The notes beneath the pieces were generated by a model. That model was not told the DNA's origin and did no database searches. It saw only the letters and a program-made list of their open reading frames with translations. Below, piece after piece: positions 27,904 through 36,811 of a DNA stretch of 64,000 nt. Each line of letters opens with the position of its first letter. Positions within the stretch are counted from its first letter, which is position 1. The position numbers and the translations under genes are program-made. Source of the stretch: Chthonobacter albigriseus (lineage in GTDB: Bacteria; Pseudomonadota; Alphaproteobacteria; Rhizobiales; Pleomorphomonadaceae); assembly GCF_013839445.1 (NCBI RefSeq), contig NZ_JACDIT010000001.1, positions 448,116 through 512,115 on the forward strand, read 5' to 3'.

Positions 27904-30297
27904 TCAACGGACGTCGGCCACCGGGCGAAAGACGCCGCCGGTAGCCGGATCGGAGCAGACCGCGAAAGTGGTCTCCGTTTCGCGCAGGAAGCCGACATAG
28001 CCGCCGCCCTCGCAGGGGGTGGAGGTCCACTCCAGCACGAAGTCGTTGGTGGCGAGCGGATCGGGCGGGCGCCGCGAGGCGTCGACCATCCATTCGGCCG
28101 CAGTCGGCAGGCGCACGGGCGTCTTCAACTGATCGGACAGCCAGGCGAGGTAGCTTTCGGCCACCGTCCAGGGCACATCGGTGGCCGGCGCGTCGGGTTC
28201 GCTTCGGTAGGCTTCCGCCTCCGCCGCGTTGCCCGAGGCGGCGAGGAAGCCGGCGATGTCCGCCCTCCGCGCCAGCCGGGGCTGGACGCAGAGCGGCTTG
28301 CCGATCTTGGCGTCGCTGCCGCTGACACCCAGCATGGGGCCCATGGAGGACAGCGACGAGGTCATCAGTCGGACGTTGGAAAGGGAGTAGGCGCCCGCGT
28401 CCAGCCGTTCGAAGGCGACGCCCTCGCCGGCGGGGCAGAATCCCGACGCGATCAGCCGTTCCAGATCGGCCGCGATAGGCCCGTACTCCGCGACCGCCGC
28501 CTTGAAGGCCTCGACCTCGAAACGGCCGTCGGCCGAAGCGATCCGGGGTTTCACATCCGCCAGCAGCGGGTCTTCCGGACCGAGACGGGTGGCGATCGTC
28601 GCGGCGAGGTCGGCGACCTTCTGCCGGAGCGTCGTCGCCTCGTCCTTGGCGGCAAGGATCTCGGCGATGAGCGCCTCGAAACCGTCGGCGGCCTTGGCGA
28701 AGCCGTCGGCGGCGGGAGGCAGCTTCCAGCCTGCCGCGTCGGTGTCGGCCGTTGCAAAGGCCGTGGCAGTGGGGGCGAAGGCGGGCAGCGCGTCGGCCGC
28801 CATCCGGGTCGCCTTGTCCTTGGCGGCGGTCGCCCGCGTCTTGGCTTCCGCGACCTTGCCGAGGTCGGTTGCGAGAGTGTCGAAGCCGGTCTTGGCCGCC
28901 TGATAGGCCGTGATCGCCGCCCCGAGGTCTTCGGCGGCGAGCGCCTTCTCGGCGTCGCCGACCTTGGTCGCTGCGTCGGCGAAAGCCGGGGCGGGTTCGC
29001 CGCCGGCCTTGGCCGCCGCCTCCCGGGCAGAGACCGCATCCTCCCTAGCGGCGCCGAGCAGCGCATTGCCGAGATCGTCCACGGCGGTCTCGAACTTCGC
29101 GAGCGCTGTCTCGTAGTCGCCTTCGGTCTGCAGCGTCACGCCCTCGTCGAGCGCGGAAGCGCCGGCTGCGAAGGAGGCCTTGGCCTGCGAGGTCTCGCCG
29201 CGCGCGGGGACGCCTGCGGCGGTGGCCTTCGCCTTGCGGTTCTCCGCCTCCTTGCGCCAGGCGTCGACCTGGTCGATCAGCTCCTGCGGGACGTGGAAAT
29301 AGTTGAAGTAGATGCCGGCGCCGGCCCCTAGCCAGATCACCAGCGCGGCGGCCGCCAGGCCAAGCTTGGCCGGCGTCCAGAAGGAGCGCTTCGGCGGCGC
29401 CGGGGCGCGTTCGGGAAGGTGGGCGGTCGGCGCCAGCCGCAGCACGCCGAGCTGGCGGAACTGGCCGAGAGCCTCCACGCAGTCGCGCGGCCGGAGCGCG
29501 GGATCGCGGGCGAGCAGGGACTCCACGAAGGCGGCGAGATTAGCCGGAAAGCCGGGCAGCAGCGTTTCCAGCCGCGGAAACACGATGGACGGGTCGAGGT
29601 GCAGGTTTTTCCAGATCTGCTCGCGCTGGTGCGGCTCCTCCCAGGCGAAGACGTTGGAGAAGACGTCGCGATATGTGCTGCGCGGCAGCAGCAGCTTGTA
29701 CGCGAGCATGCCGACGGAATAAACGTCCGCGGAGGCGGAGGCCTCGATGCGTCCGGTCCGGTAGAGCTCCGGGGCGGCGAACTCGGGGGCGTAGGGCGGG
29801 ATGATCGGTTCGCCGGTCCGGGAGATGAGGTGCAGGTCGCCAAGCCGCACCTGGAGGCCGGAGAAGTCCTCCGAGACGTAGATGCACTGGTCGGTCAGGG
29901 CGTTGTGGGCGTAGCCGACGCCGTGCAGGGTGGCGACGCCCTCCAGGATGTGGCCGATCACCTCCGTCGCCCGGTCGAAGGCGATCGCCTCGTGCTCCTC
30001 GAAGTAGTCGCGCAGCGTCTTGGAGGGGCGCTTCTCGACAATGTAGAAGTTGTCGTCGCCCGGCACCGGGGGCAGGAGGTCGACGATCTCCACGAAGCGC
30101 TGCTGCTGCAGGAACTTGGCTTCGTTGACCGAGGTCCAGACACGGTCGGCGCGTACCTTGTCGGCCTTCAGCCCGACGTCCGGCGTGACGATGAAGACGG
30201 ACCATCCAGTGCGGGTGTCGGTCGCCGGATAGACGACGAACTCGTTCTCGTGGGCGGGCTCGCCGATGGTGTAGCGGCTGGTCAGATCACTGCGCAT
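27904..30297 (-). CDS. Predicted pseudokinase - TM - sulfatase-modifying-factor-like protein
   Basis: 797 residues from ATG at 30297 (GCAGGG upstream). Residues 1-285 have a Ser/Thr kinase fold, but key residues are missing: no VAIK Lys (GWSVFIVTPD), HRD is HNA at 131-133, the following Asn is Cys138, and DFG is GDLH (Asp154 kept). The APE at 175-177 and Asp191 (ADVYSVGMLAY) are kept. After a linker comes a membrane helix (about 311-333), a long Ala/Glu/Lys-rich coiled-coil-like region (about 345-660), and a C-terminal FGE-sulfatase (SUMF1)-like domain with ESYLAWLSDQLKTPVRLPTA, AAEWMV and FVLEWTSTPCEGGGY. It converges on the FHA gene. A phosphate-reading scaffold across the inner membrane is plausible; catalysis is doubtful. 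Confidence 0.85.
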   Translation of the reverse strand: MRSDLTSRYTIGEPAHENEFVVYPATDTRTGWSVFIVTPDVGLKADKVRADRVWTSVNEAKFLQQQRFVEIVDLLPPVPGDDNFYIVEKRPSKTLRDYFEEHEAIAFDRATEVIGHILEGVATLHGVGYAHNALTDQCIYVSEDFSGLQVRLGDLHLISRTGEPIIPPYAPEFAAPELYRTGRIEASASADVYSVGMLAYKLLLPRSTYRDVFSNVFAWEEPHQREQIWKNLHLDPSIVFPRLETLLPGFPANLAAFVESLLARDPALRPRDCVEALGQFRQLGVLRLAPTAHLPERAPAPPKRSFWTPAKLGLAAAALVIWLGAGAGIYFNYFHVPQELIDQVDAWRKEAENRKAKATAAGVPARGETSQAKASFAAGASALDEGVTLQTEGDYETALAKFETAVDDLGNALLGAAREDAVSAREAAAKAGGEPAPAFADAATKVGDAEKALAAEDLGAAITAYQAAKTGFDTLATDLGKVAEAKTRATAAKDKATRMAADALPAFAPTATAFATADTDAAGWKLPPAADGFAKAADGFEALIAEILAAKDEATTLRQKVADLAATIATRLGPEDPLLADVKPRIASADGRFEVEAFKAAVAEYGPIAADLERLIASGFCPAGEGVAFERLDAGAYSLSNVRLMTSSLSSMGPMLGVSGSDAKIGKPLCVQPRLARRADIAGFLAASGNAAEAEAYRSEPDAPATDVPWTVAESYLAWLSDQLKTPVRLPTAAEWMVDASRRPPDPLATNDFVLEWTSTPCEGGGYVGFLRETETTFAVCSDPATGGVFRPVADVR

Positions 30298-30356
30298 GTT
30301 TGGCCCTGCGGCTGGAACCGTTTGGAGGAAGCTTGTCGTCGGACCTAGACACCTCT

Positions 30357-30409
30357 GAGCCTGTTTCAAAAGTCGGTCTGGTCGCTCTCCCGGCTGTCGA
30401 AACAGGCTC
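30357..30409. repeat. 20-bp imperfect inverted repeat (hairpin or mini-element)
   Basis: GAGCCTGTTTC (30357-30367) and GAAACAGGCTC (30399-30409) match perfectly as inverted repeats. Extended, 30357-30376 and 30390-30409 match at 17 of 20 positions with a 13-base loop. It lies between the protease-caspase gene stop and the kinase-like gene start, both on minus. It could be an intergenic terminator or mRNA hairpin, or the leftover of a small mobile element. Confidence 0.5.
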
Positions 30410-30472
30410 TCACATTAACTCCGAAATCGATGCCGTTGTCGCCCGGCGGACGGGCGCGCCGGCTCCGAATGC

Positions 30473-32971
30473 CTACTTGATCCGGTAGAACTTGGCGTCG
30501 AACGACCACTTCGGCTCGCCGCCGTCTCCTTCCTCGTCGACGATCCGGAGGCTGCGGGCGAGATCGTAGACATAGTTGAAGGCGGCGCGCTGGCCGGCGA
30601 GCGTGGCGGGCACGTCGGGCAGGTCGAGCACCTCGATCGGCTTGTCGCTGAGCACGGCGACGATCATCCCGACGCCGGCGGGGCCTTCAGCCACGTATTC
30701 GAAGCCGGTGTAGGGATTGGTGGGGTCAGGGATCAGCATGGTCTTGCCCGGCTCGAGCTTGTTGCCGGTGGCGGCCGCGTTCTTCTTCAGGCCCATGGAG
30801 CGCCGGTTCGGGTAGACCTGGGTTAGGCGCCCGGCGGCGTCGATGTCGACCAGGATGAGGTAGCCGAGTTGCTTCGCCGATACGGACATCACGATCTTCT
30901 CGCCGATGCCGACGTTGGGGCCGGGCTTCAGGTCCACCTTCACGCCGGCCGGGTTGTCGGTCTTCAGCGTGTTCTCGGCCGCGGCCATCGGCGTGGTCGG
31001 TTCTTCACCGGTGATCACGTCGCGCCCAAGGGCATCGGGGCTGCCGTGGACCTGCGGCACGAGGCCGAGCTTGCAGAGCTCGGCGTTGTCGCGGCAGTAC
31101 TCCGCGGACTTCCGGCGGACGAAATCGAGCAGCGCGGCGTTGCTGAGGCCGGTGCGCGCCTTTGCCCGCGCAGCCCCTTCAGCGACGCCGGCGATGTAGG
31201 TTCGCGTGAAGACGCCGCCCCGGGCGCCGCCTTCGTCGTCGACCAGCGCCCATTGTCCGGCGTCGACCGCCGACCAGACGACGGCCCGTTCCCCGCCGAA
31301 GGTAAAGCGGGAGTTCGTGCCGTCGCGCCGTTCGCCAGTCGCGGCGGCGAGCGTCGGACCGAGGCAGCGCACGGTCCCCGGCACCGTCGGCGCGACGGCG
31401 TTCCGGCTGCCGATCCCGACGTGGCAGGCGTCGACGATGACAGTGACCTTGCGGTCCTTGAGGGCGTTCAGCCGGGCGGCGATCTCGGTCTCGCGGATCT
31501 GGCTGCTGACGTCGGTGACAAACCCGGCGGCGTTGCGCACCAGTTCGGCATCCGCCGGCACCAGTGTCGGGCTCGCCACCGGTCCCGGGCCGACCACCTC
31601 GGAGCCCTGGCCGCTGAAATAGAGGAGCACGCGCCCGCCGCTGGCGGAGCCGCGCACCAGCCAGTCGTCGATGGCGTCGACGATGGCCTCGCGGGTGGCG
31701 TTGCCGTCGGTGAGGGTGCGGATCTGCTTGGGTGCGAAGCCGAGCGTGCGTTCGGCAAAGGTCTTCATCGCGGCGACATCCGCGACCGAGCCGGACAGCC
31801 GGATCTCGCTGGCGTTGTAGTCGTCGATGCCGATGAGGAGGGCGCGGTCGCCTGGTGAGGCGGCGGCAACGACGACCGGCGGCGGTTCGAGCGCGGGCAC
31901 GGGCGCGGGCTGCGGCGCCGCTTCGGCAGGAGGCTTGGTGGCGACCGGCGCCGGAGCCGCCGGCGCCGGCTGGGCGACTTCCGGAGCCGGCGCGGGCGGC
32001 TCGGGCGGCGCAACTTCCGGAGCGGAGGCGGGGGGCGTCGGCGCCGCAACGGACGCGCTCGCGACGAGCGGACCTGTTGCCGGGATCTCGCCCCGGGTAT
32101 TCGTGGCGATCCAGTCACGGAAGGCGGCGACGCGGGTGTAGACGCCGTAGCGGCTCGCCTCGGCGCAGCCGGCGCCCCAGCTGACGATGCCGATCTGCGC
32201 CCAGGCACCGTCGCCGCGGCGGGCGACCAGCGGGCCGCCGGAATCGCCCTGGCAGGCGTCCTTGCCGCCTTCCTTGTAGCCGGCGCAGATCGCCCGCTCG
32301 TCGATCGGGTTCATGCGCATGGAGGTTTCGCGATAGGCCGCGCGGCATTCGGACCGGGCAACCAGCGGCACCTCGACCTCCTGGAGCTCGCTCGGGAGAT
32401 ACTTCTCGTCCCAGCCGTGGTCGGACTTGGTGTAGCCCCACCCCGTCACCGTCGCCATGGAGCCGGGCACTTCGATCGTCGCGGCGTCGTCCGGCCCCGC
32501 AAGCAGCGCCGGTTCGGCAGATGAGGGCTCGGCGAGTTCCACAAGCGCGATATCGTTGGCGAAGACCTTGGAGTCGAAGCCTTCGTGGACGATCACGTTG
32601 GCGACCTTCAGCGCCGTGCGGTCGGTGCCAGCGGTGATCACCTTGTCCACCCGCGTCTCGCCGGCGACGATCAGAAGATCGCGGGCGAAGAGGTCCTGCT
32701 TGCCGGACCGGTTGCCGGCAAAGCAGTGGGCGGCGGTGAGGATCCAGCGGGGCGCCACCAGGCTGCCGCCGCAGTGACCGCCCCACCGGCCGCGCTCTTC
32801 CGGGTCCGGCGCGAAGATCTTCACCTGCCACGGCCAGTCGCCCTTGCGGGCCTTCTGCCCGCCGACGACGCGGCCGCCATCCGTCTCGTCGGCCGGCTGC
32901 TGGGCCGCGGCCGGCGCCGCCACCAGGAGGACGGCCGCGAAGGCGAGGAACTTCAGACCGATGCGGGACAT
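30473..32971 (-). CDS. Exported trypsin-caspase-DUF4384 fusion protein
   Basis: 832 residues from ATG at 32971. The signal peptide is 1-23. A trypsin-like domain (about 34-295) has activation site RVVGG, His82 (LTAAHC), Asp140 (NDIALVEL), Ser244 (GDSGGP) and Asp238, predicting cleavage after Arg/Lys; all triad residues are present. A Pro/Ala linker follows (about 298-370). A caspase-like (C14) domain (about 373-600) has RALLIGIDDY and Cys516 (VIVDACHVG), but the catalytic His of the usual SGHG is Gln455 (FSGQG). A DUF4384-type domain ends the protein (about 655-770; KQLGYLILVDIDAAGRLTQVYPN). It probably acts in the periplasm, with the trypsin part active and the caspase part impaired or regulatory. 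Confidence 0.9.
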   Translation of the reverse strand: MSRIGLKFLAFAAVLLVAAPAAAQQPADETDGGRVVGGQKARKGDWPWQVKIFAPDPEERGRWGGHCGGSLVAPRWILTAAHCFAGNRSGKQDLFARDLLIVAGETRVDKVITAGTDRTALKVANVIVHEGFDSKVFANDIALVELAEPSSAEPALLAGPDDAATIEVPGSMATVTGWGYTKSDHGWDEKYLPSELQEVEVPLVARSECRAAYRETSMRMNPIDERAICAGYKEGGKDACQGDSGGPLVARRGDGAWAQIGIVSWGAGCAEASRYGVYTRVAAFRDWIATNTRGEIPATGPLVASASVAAPTPPASAPEVAPPEPPAPAPEVAQPAPAAPAPVATKPPAEAAPQPAPVPALEPPPVVVAAASPGDRALLIGIDDYNASEIRLSGSVADVAAMKTFAERTLGFAPKQIRTLTDGNATREAIVDAIDDWLVRGSASGGRVLLYFSGQGSEVVGPGPVASPTLVPADAELVRNAAGFVTDVSSQIRETEIAARLNALKDRKVTVIVDACHVGIGSRNAVAPTVPGTVRCLGPTLAAATGERRDGTNSRFTFGGERAVVWSAVDAGQWALVDDEGGARGGVFTRTYIAGVAEGAARAKARTGLSNAALLDFVRRKSAEYCRDNAELCKLGLVPQVHGSPDALGRDVITGEEPTTPMAAAENTLKTDNPAGVKVDLKPGPNVGIGEKIVMSVSAKQLGYLILVDIDAAGRLTQVYPNRRSMGLKKNAAATGNKLEPGKTMLIPDPTNPYTGFEYVAEGPAGVGMIVAVLSDKPIEVLDLPDVPATLAGQRAAFNYVYDLARSLRIVDEEGDGGEPKWSFDAKFYRIK

Positions 32972-32993
32972 GGCGCGTACCTGCAGGCAAGCT

Positions 32994-34610
32994 TCAGGGG
33001 CTGGTGTAGAGCGCGGCGAAGCCGATCCGCGCATCCTGAGGAAGAAGATCGGGAAGGGCCGACGGGAGCACGCCCGAGGCGCGGCGGCCATCGGCCTGGC
33101 GGAGGAAGTCGGTGAGAAGCGGCATCGCCTCATCCGACGAGACGGCAACGAGGGTGTCCGCGCCGAAGGGCTCGACCACTTTGTATTCCAGGCGGAAACG
33201 GTCGGCGAGACGGGTCTCCTGGTCGCCGCGCGGCGGCGGGCGGAGGAGTTGGACCGTGCCGTCGCCGGCGATGTTGAAGAGAACGAGATGGCGTCCGGCC
33301 GCCGCTCCCACCTCGACGCCGACGCGCTCACCGGCGCGATGCACCGCGTCGGACGGCAGCGCGCGGACGGTTTCGGGCGCTGCTGCAGAGATCTGCTTGA
33401 GGGCGGCGACGGCGCCGAGCCGATCCACCACGAAGGGAACGTCGGCCGGCGACAGGCCTGTCGCGATCACGTCGCCGCCGGCCACGATCGCATCGCCGGT
33501 GGCGGGATCGAAGACGAGGTCGGCGTCGGCGGGATCGGAAAGAACGAAGGGAACCCGCGACGGCGCGATGCCTTCCAACTCGGGCGTGCCGGCGGCCGTG
33601 GAGACCCTGACCGCCGACCCGGCCTCGACGTTTTCCTGGCGCGCCACTTCGGGCTGGAGCGGTTCGCCGGCGGGCGCGGCGAGCGCGCCGAACGCCAGCA
33701 CGGGGGCCGCGTCGAGATCCTGCACGACGCTGCGGGTCACCACGTTCTGGCGCTGGTCGGTGAACTGGTAGACGGTCTGGCGGACGTATTCGAACAGCTC
33801 GCGGCGGGTGACGCTGCCGCTTCCGTCGCGGTCGGCCGCCCCTTCCATCGCGCGTGCCACGGCGTAGCTGAGCGCGCCGCGCACCTTGGCTTCGCCGGGG
33901 ATTCGGATCTCCGCCACCTTGGACGACTCGTCGACGGCGGCGAGGAAGGTGAGCGTGCGGAAGTCGAAGTCGGTGGTGACGTTGGCGGCGGCCGTGGAGA
34001 TCGGATCGAGGGCATCGTCCTCGATCTTGTAGGCGGGCGCCTGCCGCCAGCCGAGCTTGGGGGCCCGGCCGTCGACCTTGCGCGTCAATCCGCCGGCATG
34101 GCAGGTGTCGGCAACGAAGATGACGTTCGCGCCGCGGGCCTCGATGCGCTGAATGGCGACCTTGAACTCGTCGCCGAAGATGCGCTCGCGCGTGCCGGGG
34201 CCCCGGCTGTCGAAGCCGGCGAGCAGGTAGACCTCCTCCCGGCCGTTCGGCTTGGTGCCCTTGATGCGCTCCGGCTCGCTGGAGCCGTGGCCGGCGATCG
34301 ACAGGAGCACGAGGTCTCCAGGCCCGCTGCGCTCGGCGAGGCCGTCGATCGCGTCGAAGATGGCGCTGCGGGTGGCGGCACCGTCGGTGAGGAGCACGCG
34401 ATCCTCGACACCCACCTTCCGGAGGGAGAGATCCACGTCCTCGGCGTCGGCGACGGCGCCGCGCAGCGGCGGGACCGAGCGGTAGAGATCGACGCCCACG
34501 GTGATCGCGCGGACGACGCCGCCGTCCGGCGCCATTAGGACGGTCTCCTCCGCCTGCGCGGTGGCGGGGAGGAGGAGGACCATGGACAAGGCGAAGGCCG
34601 CGGGTTTCAT
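32994..34610 (-). CDS. Exported caspase-like (C14) protease with DUF4384-like tail
   Basis: 538 residues; ATG at 34610 follows AGGAGAT. The signal peptide is 1-20 (ending ATAQA). The caspase domain (about 30-300) has the dyad His108 (SIAGHGSSE) and Cys170 (VADTCHAGG), and GVDLYRSVPPLRGAVADAED at its start. An EF-hand-like loop (DRDGSGSVTRRELFEY) near 275 could allow calcium control, as in metacaspases. The C-terminal third ends in a DUF4384-like strand pattern (HLVLFNIAGDGTVQLLRP). It lies 22 bases upstream of the trypsin-caspase gene in the same direction. Unlike that protein it keeps both catalytic residues, so it may be the working partner. Confidence 0.9.
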   Translation of the reverse strand: MKPAAFALSMVLLLPATAQAEETVLMAPDGGVVRAITVGVDLYRSVPPLRGAVADAEDVDLSLRKVGVEDRVLLTDGAATRSAIFDAIDGLAERSGPGDLVLLSIAGHGSSEPERIKGTKPNGREEVYLLAGFDSRGPGTRERIFGDEFKVAIQRIEARGANVIFVADTCHAGGLTRKVDGRAPKLGWRQAPAYKIEDDALDPISTAAANVTTDFDFRTLTFLAAVDESSKVAEIRIPGEAKVRGALSYAVARAMEGAADRDGSGSVTRRELFEYVRQTVYQFTDQRQNVVTRSVVQDLDAAPVLAFGALAAPAGEPLQPEVARQENVEAGSAVRVSTAAGTPELEGIAPSRVPFVLSDPADADLVFDPATGDAIVAGGDVIATGLSPADVPFVVDRLGAVAALKQISAAAPETVRALPSDAVHRAGERVGVEVGAAAGRHLVLFNIAGDGTVQLLRPPPRGDQETRLADRFRLEYKVVEPFGADTLVAVSSDEAMPLLTDFLRQADGRRASGVLPSALPDLLPQDARIGFAALYTSP

Positions 34611-34629
34611 GGCGATCTCCTGGCGCGGC

Positions 34630-36684
34630 TCACTGGCGGCGCCATTCCACTCGGCGGTTGAGGGCGTCGAGATCCTCCTCGGTGAGCCCGGTGTCGTCGG
34701 CGAAGCGGATCGGTTCGGAGAAGCCCTTGCCTTCCGTCTCGATGTCCACCTCGATGCCGTTGGCGCGGAGGTATTCGGCGACGGCCGCGGCGCGCTTGGC
34801 AGAGAGGGCGCGGTTGTAGGCGTCGCCCCCCTTGCGGTCGGTGTGGCCGACGAGGACGATGCGTTCCGGCTGCTGTTCGCGGATGACGTCGAGCAGTTCG
34901 GCCGCGGCCTCCTGGCCGATCGGCGTGAAAGAGGCCTTGTCGAACTCGAAGGTGATCGGCACCGGCACCGTCTTCGGCGTGATGCCACGCACGGTCTGGG
35001 AGTAGACGCCGCCCACCATGCCGCTGCGATGATCGCGGCCGGCCTTCACCAGCTCTCCGGTCGGCTTGTCGCTGGTCGGGTTGGCAGCCAGGATCCTGGC
35101 CTGCGCGGCGCGGTCGATGACGCTCTGGATGTCGGCCTCGGGCGGCGCCTTCGGCGTGCGCGTCTCGTTCTTGATGATCTCGATGGCGCGCTCGTAGGCG
35201 GCGGCCGCTTCCGCGAAGCGGCGTGCGGAGAAGTAGACCTGGCCGAGCGTGGCTGAGGCCTGCCAGAGCACCTGCGGCCGTTCTGCCGCCTCCAGGATGG
35301 CCAGGTAGTCGCCGGGTTCGGCGCCATCGGCCGCCATCAGCTCCTGCGCCGTGGAGAGACGGAGCGCGGCGAGGCGGCGCTGGGCGGGGATCTGGAACGC
35401 GCCGCAGGCGGCGTCGGTGGCGATGGCGTCGCTCTTGGCCGCGGCGGTCGCCACGTCGCGCGCGCCGACGGCGGCGTTCAGCGCCGTGACCAGGTCCTTG
35501 CAGCGGGCGTCGATGTCGCTGGCGTCGGCCAGCTCGATCGATCCTGCCTCCACGGCCGCCGGATCGCCCGAACGACCGAAGGGCAGCTGGATCTGCGGCA
35601 TCTGGAGCTGGAAGCCACCGGGCAGCTGCACCTGTGGCATCTGGATCTGCGGCATCTGGATCTGTGGCATCTGCACCTGAGGCATCTGGACCTGAGGCAT
35701 CTCGACGCCCGGGATCTGGATCTGGGGCATCTGGATCTGAGGCATCTGGATCTGCGGCATCTCCAGCTGCGGCATCTCAGGCATCTGCGGTATCTGCAGC
35801 TGGCCGGTCTGGGCCTGCGGCATGGGCACGGGCTGGCCGGCCGCCGGGGCCGTCGGACGCGGACGAAGAACCGGAGGACCCTCGTCGCTGCCGAGCGCCC
35901 AGTCCTTCTTCGGCACATAGGTCAGTTGCGTGGCCGGTGCCTGTACGGCGGGCTTGGGAACGGCGGCGACGGCCGGTGCCTTCGGCTTCTTGACCGGCCG
36001 CACGGGCGCGGCCTGGGGCTTCGGCCGTGCGGGCTTCTCGGCAACCGAGGGAGCCGGCACCTGCGGCTTGGCCGTCGGGAGCTCGGGCGCGACCGGGTCG
36101 ACGGCGGCCACCACCGGCGTCTCGACGGTCGTCAGGACGATGTTGTCGGTGCGGATGCGGGCACCGGCGGCGCGGGCCTCGCCCAGGCTGCGGGCCAGCG
36201 TATCCACGCCGCCGTCGACCGCGCGGAAGGTACCCTGCCCCTTGAGGTCCAGGTCGGCGAAGATGGCGAGCGGCTTCTCGGACCAGAACACCTTGATCAG
36301 CTCGCGGCCGACCGGGCCGGCGACCGTCAGCTTCGCCCCGCTCGCCGGATCGGGAACGGAAACAGGCGCACCGACCCGAACGAGGCCGTCGGGCTGGTGC
36401 TTGTTGGGAAACAGCCGCACGACGTTTCCGTCGGGACCGACGGCGACGATGGTGACGTAGAGGTCGCGTTCGGCGGTGAGGGTCATCCCCACCACTTCGC
36501 CGATGCCGTATTCGCGGCTCGGGCGGTCGAAGGAGACCTGCAGGCCGGCGTTGGCCTCGGCGCGGGTGCCGACAGCGGCCGCCCTCGCCTGCGGCGGCGA
36601 AAGGAGGGCGGGTTCCTGGGCATGGGCAACGGGGACCGAGAGGAGCAGCGTGCCCGCCAGCAGAAGTGATGTGATCCGGTTCAT
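34630..36684 (-). CDS. OmpA-family protein with DUF4384-like domain and pentapeptide repeat
   Basis: 684 residues from ATG at 36684 (MNRITSLLLAGTLLLSVPVAHA, a signal peptide). Residues about 30-140 form a DUF4384-type domain (ERDLYVTIVAVGPDGNVVRLFPN). A Pro/Lys-rich linker follows, then about 290-370 a repeat based on M-P-Q-I/V-Q. A helical TPR-like part (about 395-540) precedes the C-terminal OmpA domain (about 570-684: FEFDKASFTPIGQEAA, LVGHTDRKGGDAYN, ALSAKRAAAVAEYL), which binds peptidoglycan. It is probably periplasmic and anchored to the wall. It is first in the minus-strand run with the two caspase genes, 19 bases upstream of the next. Confidence 0.88.
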   Translation of the reverse strand: MNRITSLLLAGTLLLSVPVAHAQEPALLSPPQARAAAVGTRAEANAGLQVSFDRPSREYGIGEVVGMTLTAERDLYVTIVAVGPDGNVVRLFPNKHQPDGLVRVGAPVSVPDPASGAKLTVAGPVGRELIKVFWSEKPLAIFADLDLKGQGTFRAVDGGVDTLARSLGEARAAGARIRTDNIVLTTVETPVVAAVDPVAPELPTAKPQVPAPSVAEKPARPKPQAAPVRPVKKPKAPAVAAVPKPAVQAPATQLTYVPKKDWALGSDEGPPVLRPRPTAPAAGQPVPMPQAQTGQLQIPQMPEMPQLEMPQIQMPQIQMPQIQIPGVEMPQVQMPQVQMPQIQMPQIQMPQVQLPGGFQLQMPQIQLPFGRSGDPAAVEAGSIELADASDIDARCKDLVTALNAAVGARDVATAAAKSDAIATDAACGAFQIPAQRRLAALRLSTAQELMAADGAEPGDYLAILEAAERPQVLWQASATLGQVYFSARRFAEAAAAYERAIEIIKNETRTPKAPPEADIQSVIDRAAQARILAANPTSDKPTGELVKAGRDHRSGMVGGVYSQTVRGITPKTVPVPITFEFDKASFTPIGQEAAAELLDVIREQQPERIVLVGHTDRKGGDAYNRALSAKRAAAVAEYLRANGIEVDIETEGKGFSEPIRFADDTGLTEEDLDALNRRVEWRRQ
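35581..35823 (-). repeat. Tandem 15-bp repeat coding for (M-P-Q-I/V-Q)n
   Basis: About fifteen units of a 15-base repeat (plus-strand ATCTGxxxCATCTGx...) inside the OmpA-family gene encode alternating MPQIQ/MPQVQ pentapeptides, with a few variants such as IPGVE and LPGG. The register is kept throughout, so it can expand or shrink by whole units. Confidence 0.85.
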
Positions 36685-36811
36685 GTGACCGACCCCGAAG
36701 TAGCCAGGCCCGAAGGCCATCTGTCCGTCACTGTACCACCGCTGGGCTTCCGTTCGGGAAGGGGCGTGCCCTCGTCGGGCGAAGGACGCCTCCAATCGAT
36801 TTGGAAGCCGG

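Noticed and set aside
30357..30409. Insertion sequence ends
   Set aside because: Only 53 bases lie within the repeats, with no transposase nearby and no clear target duplication. Kept only as an inverted repeat.
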